Below, one piece after another: positions 58,408 through 64,000 of a stretch of DNA of 64,000 bases. The position numbers were made by a program, and so were the translations under genes. Source of the DNA: CAZAYP01 sp964489425 [NCBI: uncultured Verrucomicrobiota bacterium] (GTDB taxonomy: Bacteria; Verrucomicrobiota; Kiritimatiellia; RZYC01); contig CAZAYP010000010.1 of the NCBI GenBank assembly GCA_964489425.1, positions 28,627 through 92,626 on the forward strand, read 5' to 3'. Below the pieces are notes generated by a model. The model was given only the letters and a program-made list of their open reading frames with translations, was not told the DNA's origin and did no database searches. The first letter of the stretch is position 1. Every line of letters starts with the position of its first letter.

Positions 58408-60144
58408 ATGACGGAACCCGGCCAAGGTTTCCACACCACGATGCGGATCGACATCGCGCCGCAACTGCGCGAGGCCGCGGCGCCGGCCCAGCCCAAGGCG
58501 CCGGTCATGATCGGCCGCCCGCACCCGACGGTCATCCGCATTCCGGCGCGCCGCGGCGACGTGGTGGCGATCGGCGGGCCGGACTTCCAGGAGCTGCTCC
58601 AGCACATTTACGACGCGGTGATCGTCACCACGCTCGATGGGCGCATCGTCAACGCCAACTTCCGCGCCCTGCAGTTCCTGCAGTATACCTCCGACAAGCT
58701 CTGCGGCGTGAATGTCATGGAACTGGTCTCCGGCGCGGATCCCGGCCTGGTGGACCAAATCCAGCACAACCTTGAAAACGACCGGTACGTCCTGATCCAG
58801 GCCTACCTGACCCGCATGGAAGGCAGCATCTTTCCGGCCGAGGTGGCGGTGAACCACCTGCAGTTGTCGGGCCAGCGCTACCTGAGCTTTTTCATCCGCG
58901 ACATCACGCTGCGCAAGGAGGCCGAGGAGCAACTGCGCACCGGCTACAACGCCATCCAGAACTCCGGCAACGGCATCGCCATCGTGGACAACGTGGGGGT
59001 GCTGGAGTTCTGCAACCCGGCCATGCTCCGGTTGTGGGGCGTGACCAACGTGGCCGACCTGGCCGGCATGCACCTGCGCGACTTCCTCGCCGACCCCCAG
59101 CAGTTCGAGGTCATCCGCGCCGAAGTCGATCACGGCATGACGTGGGAAAGCGAACTGACCATCCGGCGCACGGACGGGTCGTTCCTCGACGTGCACGCCT
59201 CGCTGGCGGCCAACTTCAACACCGACGGCAACCTGACCGGGATGGTGATCTCCATGCTGGATATCACCGCCCAGAAGGAGGCCCAGCGCCAGCTCGAAAA
59301 CTACGCCCGCCAGATGGCCGAGAAGAACACCCAGATGGAGAACGACCTCGCCATGGCGCGCGAAGTCCAGCAGGCGTTCATGCCGCGCGAGTTCCCCGCG
59401 TTCCGCCACGATGAGCCGGGCCGCAGCACCCGCCTGCGTTTCAGCCACGTCTACATCCCCAGCGGCACCCTGGGCGGCGACTTCTTCGACGTGGTCCCGC
59501 TCGGGCCCACCCGGGCCGGCGTGTTCATCGCGGACGTCATGGGCCACGGCATGCGCGCCGCGCTGGTCGTGGCCGCGCTGCGCGGGCTGCTGGAGCAACT
59601 CGCGCCCGTGGCCAACGACCCGGGCCAGTTCCTCACCGCGCTCAACCGCAACTACAACTCCATCTTCGGTCAAATCAACGAGGTGGTGTTCGCCACCGCC
59701 GTGTACCTGATCCTGGACACGCAAAGCGGCGCCCTGGCCTACGGGTGCGCGGGCCACCCCTTCCCCATCTGGCTGCAGCGGTCGCAGGGCCGGATCCTGG
59801 AAATGACCGTGCCCAGTAATATCCACGGGCCGGCCCTGGGCCTGTTTGAAGAAGCCGCCTACACCACCCTGCACCACGAACTGACGCCCGGCGACGCGGT
59901 GATCCTGTACACCGACGGCCTGTCCGAGTCCAACCACCGCGACCTGGAATACTACAGCTCGGGCCGCATGTTCGGCCTGCTCAACACGCACCTGGACATG
60001 CCCCTGCCCCAGCTGCTGGAGGAGATGGTGCACGACGCCTGCATCTTCTCGGGCGTGGCCGAATTCCTGGACGACGTGTGCCTGCTGGGCGTGGAGTACA
60101 CCGCCGAACCCGGCGCCGCGCCAGCCGCGGGGCCGGCGGCGTGA
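58408..60144 (+). CDS. PAS-PAS-PP2C (RsbU/SpoIIE-type) phosphatase
   Basis: A 578-residue cytoplasmic signalling protein. Two PAS domains (about residues 66-175 and 180-295) precede a SpoIIE-type PP2C domain (about 320-560) with metal-binding Asp residues in GGDFFDV and ADVMGHGM and a late DGLSES. The linker MAEKNTQMENDLAMAREVQQAFMP is the coiled signalling helix typical of RsbU-like proteins, which dephosphorylate anti-sigma antagonists. No partner STAS or anti-sigma gene is adjacent. Its stop overlaps the next start (GTGA). Confidence 0.9.
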   Translation: MTEPGQGFHTTMRIDIAPQLREAAAPAQPKAPVMIGRPHPTVIRIPARRGDVVAIGGPDFQELLQHIYDAVIVTTLDGRIVNANFRALQFLQYTSDKLCGVNVMELVSGADPGLVDQIQHNLENDRYVLIQAYLTRMEGSIFPAEVAVNHLQLSGQRYLSFFIRDITLRKEAEEQLRTGYNAIQNSGNGIAIVDNVGVLEFCNPAMLRLWGVTNVADLAGMHLRDFLADPQQFEVIRAEVDHGMTWESELTIRRTDGSFLDVHASLAANFNTDGNLTGMVISMLDITAQKEAQRQLENYARQMAEKNTQMENDLAMAREVQQAFMPREFPAFRHDEPGRSTRLRFSHVYIPSGTLGGDFFDVVPLGPTRAGVFIADVMGHGMRAALVVAALRGLLEQLAPVANDPGQFLTALNRNYNSIFGQINEVVFATAVYLILDTQSGALAYGCAGHPFPIWLQRSQGRILEMTVPSNIHGPALGLFEEAAYTTLHHELTPGDAVILYTDGLSESNHRDLEYYSSGRMFGLLNTHLDMPLPQLLEEMVHDACIFSGVAEFLDDVCLLGVEYTAEPGAAPAAGPAA

Positions 60145-60878
60145 GCCCGCGGGCCGGGGCCGCGGAGGGGATCGCACAGGACCTGGCCCGGATGGCCGAC
60201 CCGGCGCGCGCCCGGGTGCTGCAGAGTTTTTTCAAGACCGGCCCCGGCCAGTATGCGGCCGGCGACGTGTTCATCGGCATCACCGTCCCTGACCTGCGCC
60301 GCCTGGCGCGGCGCCACGCGGAGTTGCCGCTGGCGCCAGCGCGCCGGCTCCTGGCCGCGCGCACCCACGAGGCGCGGCTGCTGGCGCTGCTGATCCTCAT
60401 CGGCCGGTTCCAGCGCGGCACGCCGGCGGAGCGCCAGCGCATTTACCGCCTGTACCTGGCCAGCGTGGCGCACATCAACAACTGGGACCTGGTCGATCTG
60501 TCCGCGCCGCACATCGTCGGCGCCCACCTGCAGGACCGGGACCGGGCGCCGATCCATGCGCTGGCCGGCGCACGGTCCCTCTGGGCGCGGCGGATCGCGA
60601 TGCTGGCCACGTTCCACTTCATCAAGCGCCACGACTTTGCCGACGCCCTGGCCGTGGCCGCACGCCTGCTGGCGGCGCCGGAAGACCTGCTGCACAAGGC
60701 CGTGGGCTGGATGCTGCGCGAGATCGGCAAGCGCGACCTGGCCGTGGAGGAAACCTTCCTCCGGGCCCATTACCGGCGCATGCCGCGCACCATGCTGCGC
60801 TATGCCATCGAACGCTTTCCCGAACCGCGCCGCCAGGCCTACCTGCGGGGCACGGTGCGGCCAGCGCCCGGCCATTGA
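60141..60878 (+). CDS. AlkD-like DNA alkylation-repair glycosylase
   Basis: A 245-residue HEAT-repeat protein of the AlkC/AlkD family, which excises positively charged alkylpurines. The signature NNWDLVD carries the Trp and Asp expected at the active site, and ARSLWARRIAML the conserved Arg; these match AlkD. The GTG at 60141 is chosen because it overlaps the upstream TGA by 4 bp. Its coupling to a signalling phosphatase gene is unusual and may be coincidence. Confidence 0.88.
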   Translation: MSPRAGAAEGIAQDLARMADPARARVLQSFFKTGPGQYAAGDVFIGITVPDLRRLARRHAELPLAPARRLLAARTHEARLLALLILIGRFQRGTPAERQRIYRLYLASVAHINNWDLVDLSAPHIVGAHLQDRDRAPIHALAGARSLWARRIAMLATFHFIKRHDFADALAVAARLLAAPEDLLHKAVGWMLREIGKRDLAVEETFLRAHYRRMPRTMLRYAIERFPEPRRQAYLRGTVRPAPGH

Positions 60879-60946
60879 CTCCGGGCCCGGCCCATGCTAT
60901 GCACGCCTGTAACAACCGGCCAGACTCCGGCAACCGGGAGACGACG

Positions 60947-61354
60947 ATGCAGAAAAAACAAAAGTTTCTGGTGGTGGACGACGAGTTCGGCGCCCGCAAG
61001 CTGTTGCTGACCTATCTCCAGCCGCTGGGCGAATGCGACATCGCGGTCAACGGCAAGGAAGCCGCCGAAGCTGTCAAGCTGGCCCTGCAAGACAAAAAGC
61101 CCTATGACCTGATCTGCCTCGACATCATGATGCCTGAACTCGACGGGCAGGCCACGCTGCGCGCCATCCGGGCCCTGGAAGATGACGCCGGCATCGATCC
61201 CGGCGACGGGGTGAAGATCATCATGACCACCTGCCTCGACGACGCCCGCAACGTCATGCAAGCGTTCCGCGAGCAATGCGAGGCCTACATCATCAAACCG
61301 ATCGAGCGCGAGAAGCTGTACGAGCAGATGCGCAAGCTGCACGTGCTGGACTAG
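60947..61354 (+). CDS. Single-domain response regulator
   Basis: A 135-residue receiver domain with acidic pocket VVDDEFGARK, phospho-accepting Asp in LICLDIMMPELDG, the switch Thr in IIMTTCLDDA and Lys in IIKPIER. No output domain. GGGAG lies before ATG 60947; the longer frame upstream lacks a site. It belongs to a cluster of receivers, a kinase and an Hpt protein. Confidence 0.92.
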   Translation: MQKKQKFLVVDDEFGARKLLLTYLQPLGECDIAVNGKEAAEAVKLALQDKKPYDLICLDIMMPELDGQATLRAIRALEDDAGIDPGDGVKIIMTTCLDDARNVMQAFREQCEAYIIKPIEREKLYEQMRKLHVLD

Positions 61355-61372
61355 GCGCCCGCGGCGGTCCCG

Positions 61373-62590
61373 ATGAAGGTCCTGCTGGCGGATGATGAAC
61401 CCACCACGTTGCTCACGCTGCGGCATCTCGTGGGCCAGTGGGGCTACGAGGTGCTGACCGCCGCGGACGGCGACCGCGCCTGGGAGATCCTCACCCGCGA
61501 CACGCCGCCGGCCATGGCCGTCCTGGACTGGATGATGCCCGGCCTGAACGGGGACGAAATCTGCCGCCGCCTCGTGGGCCGCAACCGCCAGCCGTTCACC
61601 TACCTGATCCTGCTGACCAGCAAGCAGGAGAAAAACGACAAGCTCAGCGGCCTGGAAGCCGGCGCGCACGACTTCCTGCACAAGCCGGTGGACGCCGACG
61701 AGCTCCGCAGCCGGCTCTCCGTGGGCGCGCGTATTGTCGCCTACGAGGAGAACATTGCCCGCAAGAACGAGCTGTTGCGGCGTTACGCCACCGAGATGGA
61801 AAAGCTGGCGGCCGAGCGCGCCCGGCAGCTGGTGCATGCCGACCGCCTGGCCTCGCTGGGCACCCTGGCCGCCGGCGTGGCCCACGAGATCAACAACCCC
61901 ACCGCCATGATTTCCGGCAATGTCCAGACCATGCAGAAGTTCTGGCCCTACGTGGACCGGGCCCTGCAGGCCGCGCCCCAGGCCGACCCGGACGAGCAGC
62001 ACAAGCGCGCATTCATCCTGCGCGAGCTGCCGAAGCTGCTGGGAGAAATGCAGATGGGCGTGCAGCGCACCGCGTTGATCGTCAAGAGCCTGAACGCGTA
62101 TTCCCGCAAGGAGTCCGAGGAAAAGAAACCCTGTGCCTTGAACGACATGGTGCAGCAGGCGCTCAACCTGGCCAAAACGACGCTGCGGCACGGCGAGGTC
62201 GAGGTGGTGCTGAACCTCGCCCAGAGCATGCCCCCCGTCCTGGCCACGGCCCAGCAAATCGAGCAGGTGCTGATCAATATCTTCATTAACGCGGCCCAAG
62301 CCATGGAGCGCAGCGCAGCCAAAAAACTGATTGTCTCGACGATCTACATGGACGAGCGGGCCTGCGTCTACATCGAGGACACCGGCCCGGGCATCCCGGC
62401 TGACATCCTGGGTAAAATCTGGGATCCCTTTTTCACGACCAAGGAGGCGGGCAAAGGCACGGGCCTGGGATTGTCCATATCCCAGAACATCATTGCCGCG
62501 CACAACGGGACCATTGCCGTGGAAAACCGGGCCCAGGGCGGCGCCCGCTTCGTCCTGCGGCTGCCGGCCGGCGGGCCGGCCCGGGCGTAG
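61373..62590 (+). CDS. Receiver-histidine kinase hybrid
   Basis: A 405-residue cytoplasmic kinase: N-terminal receiver (AVLDWMMPGLNG with phospho-Asp; HKPVDADEL), then a HisKA-type dimerisation domain with GVAHEINNP, and a HATPase domain (NIFINAAQAM, DTGPGIPADILGKIWDPFFTTKEAGKGTGLGLS). The receiver-first order means it can be switched by phosphotransfer from another kinase. No membrane segment. Confidence 0.93.
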   Translation: MKVLLADDEPTTLLTLRHLVGQWGYEVLTAADGDRAWEILTRDTPPAMAVLDWMMPGLNGDEICRRLVGRNRQPFTYLILLTSKQEKNDKLSGLEAGAHDFLHKPVDADELRSRLSVGARIVAYEENIARKNELLRRYATEMEKLAAERARQLVHADRLASLGTLAAGVAHEINNPTAMISGNVQTMQKFWPYVDRALQAAPQADPDEQHKRAFILRELPKLLGEMQMGVQRTALIVKSLNAYSRKESEEKKPCALNDMVQQALNLAKTTLRHGEVEVVLNLAQSMPPVLATAQQIEQVLINIFINAAQAMERSAAKKLIVSTIYMDERACVYIEDTGPGIPADILGKIWDPFFTTKEAGKGTGLGLSISQNIIAAHNGTIAVENRAQGGARFVLRLPAGGPARA

Positions 62591-62685
62591 GATAAAAATA
62601 TGGTGGGCGCAACGCCACGGCTGTGGTAATACCACGTGGCAATGCGATCAACCGCAACGATGGCCCGGCAGCGGGCAGGTGGATT

Positions 62686-63126
62686 ATGACAAAAGGTTCC
62701 TTGCTGGTGGTGGATGATGAGCTGGAAATCCGGGAGATGCTGGCCCGGCACTTCCGGTTCCTGGACTACGAAGTTGACCTGGCGGCCAACGGCGCCGAAG
62801 CCCTGCTGATGCTGCTCCAGCGCCGGTTCGACGTGGTCATCTCCGACATCAAGATGCCGGTCATGAACGGGATCAAGCTCCTGGAAACGATCCGCCGCGA
62901 ATACCCGATGATGCACGTCATCATTGTCACCGGGTTTGTCACCCAGGAGAACCTGCTGGCCTGCATGCGTGAAAAGGCGGACACGTGCGTGTTCAAGCCC
63001 CTGGAAGATTTGCGCGAATTGGAAGATGCCGTGGACAAGGCCATGGCCAATATCAACGGCTGGAAGCGGAAGATCCGCGAACTGCGCGGCATGAAGCCCA
63101 GCTTGGATGAGACCGGCCATGGCTGA
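62686..63126 (+). CDS. Response regulator with short C-terminal helix
   Basis: A 146-residue receiver protein with VVDDELEIRE, phospho-Asp in VVISDIKMPVMNG, Thr in IIVTGFVTQE and Lys in VFKPLEDL; a basic helix (NINGWKRKIRELRG) ends it. It overlaps the Hpt/CheA-like gene by 8 bp, which suggests the two work together. Confidence 0.92.
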   Translation: MTKGSLLVVDDELEIREMLARHFRFLDYEVDLAANGAEALLMLLQRRFDVVISDIKMPVMNGIKLLETIRREYPMMHVIIVTGFVTQENLLACMREKADTCVFKPLEDLRELEDAVDKAMANINGWKRKIRELRGMKPSLDETGHG

Positions 63127-64000
63127 CGCCGCCGCCAGCGGAACCGGACCGGCCGGCGACATGGACCAGGAAATCTTCGTCGAGTTTCTCGACGAGTCCA
63201 CGGAGGCCCTTGCCGGCATCGACAAGCTGTTGATCGATCTCGAGTCCCGCCCGGACGACCTGGGCCTGATCAACGAGATCTTCCGGCCGGTACATTCGCT
63301 CAAGGGCAACGCGGCGTTCTTCGGCCTGCTGCAGGTCAAGAAGCTGGCGCACGAAGGCGAAACCGTGCTGGACCTCATCCGCAAAAGCAAGCTGCGGCCC
63401 AATGCCGTCAATGTCAAGGTCCTGCTGGATGGCGTGGACAACCTGCGCGGCATGCTGCAGCGCGCCCGCGCCGGACAGCCCGAGGTGGCCGATGCCGCGG
63501 CCTTCAACGACCTGGTCGGCCGCCTGGTCGCCGCCGCCCGCACCGAGGAGCCGGCCGGCGACTTGTTGTGGGACGAGTTGATCCCGCGCCTGGACAACAT
63601 CGCCATCCGCCTGCCGCCGGATCACAAGAACCTGGTGTCCGAGCTGGAAAGCATCATTTCGACGATGCGCCGCCGGGCCAAGACCGCGGCGCCGCAGGCG
63701 CTGACGCTGCCGGAGCCGGTGCTCAAGCTCAAAAGTATTTTGGACCGCGACATCCCCGACCAGCTTGGCGAGGCCGATACCGCCGCTTTTGGCGCGGCGC
63801 TCAAGGAGTTGGCCGGCATCACCACCGGCAGCGATGCCTGCCGCATCCTCAAGGATGCCCAGCACACCTTCGACACGTTTGTCTCCACGGTGGGCTTCGA
63901 GGAGCTATGCCGGGAGCTGCTGGCCGGGCACCTGAAGAAGATGATTGATCTCAACCCATGGAAAGCCACTGCCGCCCCGCCCCCGCCGCCCCCGCCGCCC
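63119..64000 (+). CDS. Hpt-domain CheA-like protein, N-terminal part (3' end outside window)
   Basis: The 294 visible codons begin with a histidine phosphotransfer domain: DMDQEIFVEFLDESTEALAGIDKLLIDLE, then FRPVHSLKGNAAFFG with the phospho-His. A second helical, Hpt-like region follows (about residues 150-280), and the visible part ends in a Pro-rich linker at the window edge. This order is typical of CheA-type kinases; the catalytic part, if present, lies beyond 64000. ATG 63119 overlaps the upstream regulator. Confidence 0.85.
   Translation, partial: MADAAASGTGPAGDMDQEIFVEFLDESTEALAGIDKLLIDLESRPDDLGLINEIFRPVHSLKGNAAFFGLLQVKKLAHEGETVLDLIRKSKLRPNAVNVKVLLDGVDNLRGMLQRARAGQPEVADAAAFNDLVGRLVAAARTEEPAGDLLWDELIPRLDNIAIRLPPDHKNLVSELESIISTMRRRAKTAAPQALTLPEPVLKLKSILDRDIPDQLGEADTAAFGAALKELAGITTGSDACRILKDAQHTFDTFVSTVGFEELCRELLAGHLKKMIDLNPWKATAAPPPPPPPP

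Noticed and set aside
58168-60177. In-frame extension of speA to 1310 codons
   Set aside because: The extension is antisense to the PAS-phosphatase gene and has shadow composition; ATG 58167 gives the normal SpeA N-terminus.
1-64000. tRNA or rRNA genes
   Set aside because: Apart from the tRNA-like domain of tmRNA, no cloverleaf with a T-arm GTTCNANTC pattern or rRNA signature was found by eye. A covariance-model search would settle this.

Overview
The window is GC-rich, gene-dense bacterial DNA. No single gene fixes the taxonomy. The mix fits an uncultured member of the PVC group, perhaps Kiritimatiellota or a relative: type IV pilus/type II secretion genes, a secreted GH57 enzyme with Ca-binding repeats, SpeA plus a carboxynorspermidine-type dehydrogenase, a giant GYF_2/coiled-coil protein, and large secreted FGE-like and gingipain-like proteins. 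That assignment is an inference. The tmRNA encodes the tag ANDELALAA. Recurrent promoter-like pairs are TTGAC or TTGCGT with a TA-rich -10.

Layout. 1-4.0 kb: end of a PilT-type ATPase, GspE/PilB, GspF/PilC and a GspG-like pseudopilin, joined by ATGA/TTGA overlaps. 4.2-6.0 kb: two small genes and a YefM/YoeB-type toxin-antitoxin pair, flanked by two copies of a triple palindrome with exact 31-bp phasing; a 201-bp MITE-like element follows the toxin stop. 6.1-10.5 kb: an envelope module of two substrate-binding/OmpA fusions around a VWA protein. 10.5-10.9 kb: tmRNA. 11.2-15.3 kb: a 1360-residue GH57 protein behind a LacI-type operator. 15.4-18.6 kb: modE-modA-modB-modC behind a ModE box. 18.6-20.3 kb: an orphan membrane protein and a BamE-like lipoprotein. 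20.4-27.4 kb: an exopolysaccharide operon (barrel, Wza-like exporter, Wzc-like tyrosine kinase, initiating phosphoglycosyl transferase, NusG paralogue). 27.4-31.6 kb: molybdenum hydroxylase large and Fe-S subunits and a cytosine-deaminase-like amidohydrolase, which gives the molybdate uptake genes a plausible customer. 31.6-35.2 kb: a CHASE histidine kinase and a TGS-containing nucleoside kinase. 35.3-43.4 kb (minus): a 2643-residue coiled-coil protein. 43.7-47.2 kb: thrS (without TGS), infC (apparent ATC start), a Zn-ribbon peptide and an outer-membrane barrel.

47.2-54.9 kb (minus) holds the most interesting locus: FGE-like secreted protein, gingipain-type C25 peptidase, radical SAM/SPASM enzyme, a 46-residue Cys-containing peptide overlapping it by ATGA, an HPr-kinase-like protein and an S26-type peptidase. 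I read it as a candidate RiPP-like peptide-modification operon. A second copy of the 201-bp element lies before the peptidase gene. 55.0-58.2 kb (minus): polyamine genes. 58.4-64 kb: a PAS-PP2C phosphatase, an AlkD-like glycosylase and a two-component/Hpt cluster that runs off the right edge.

No CRISPR array, rRNA or tRNA gene was seen. All calls come from reading the sequence; no database was searched.
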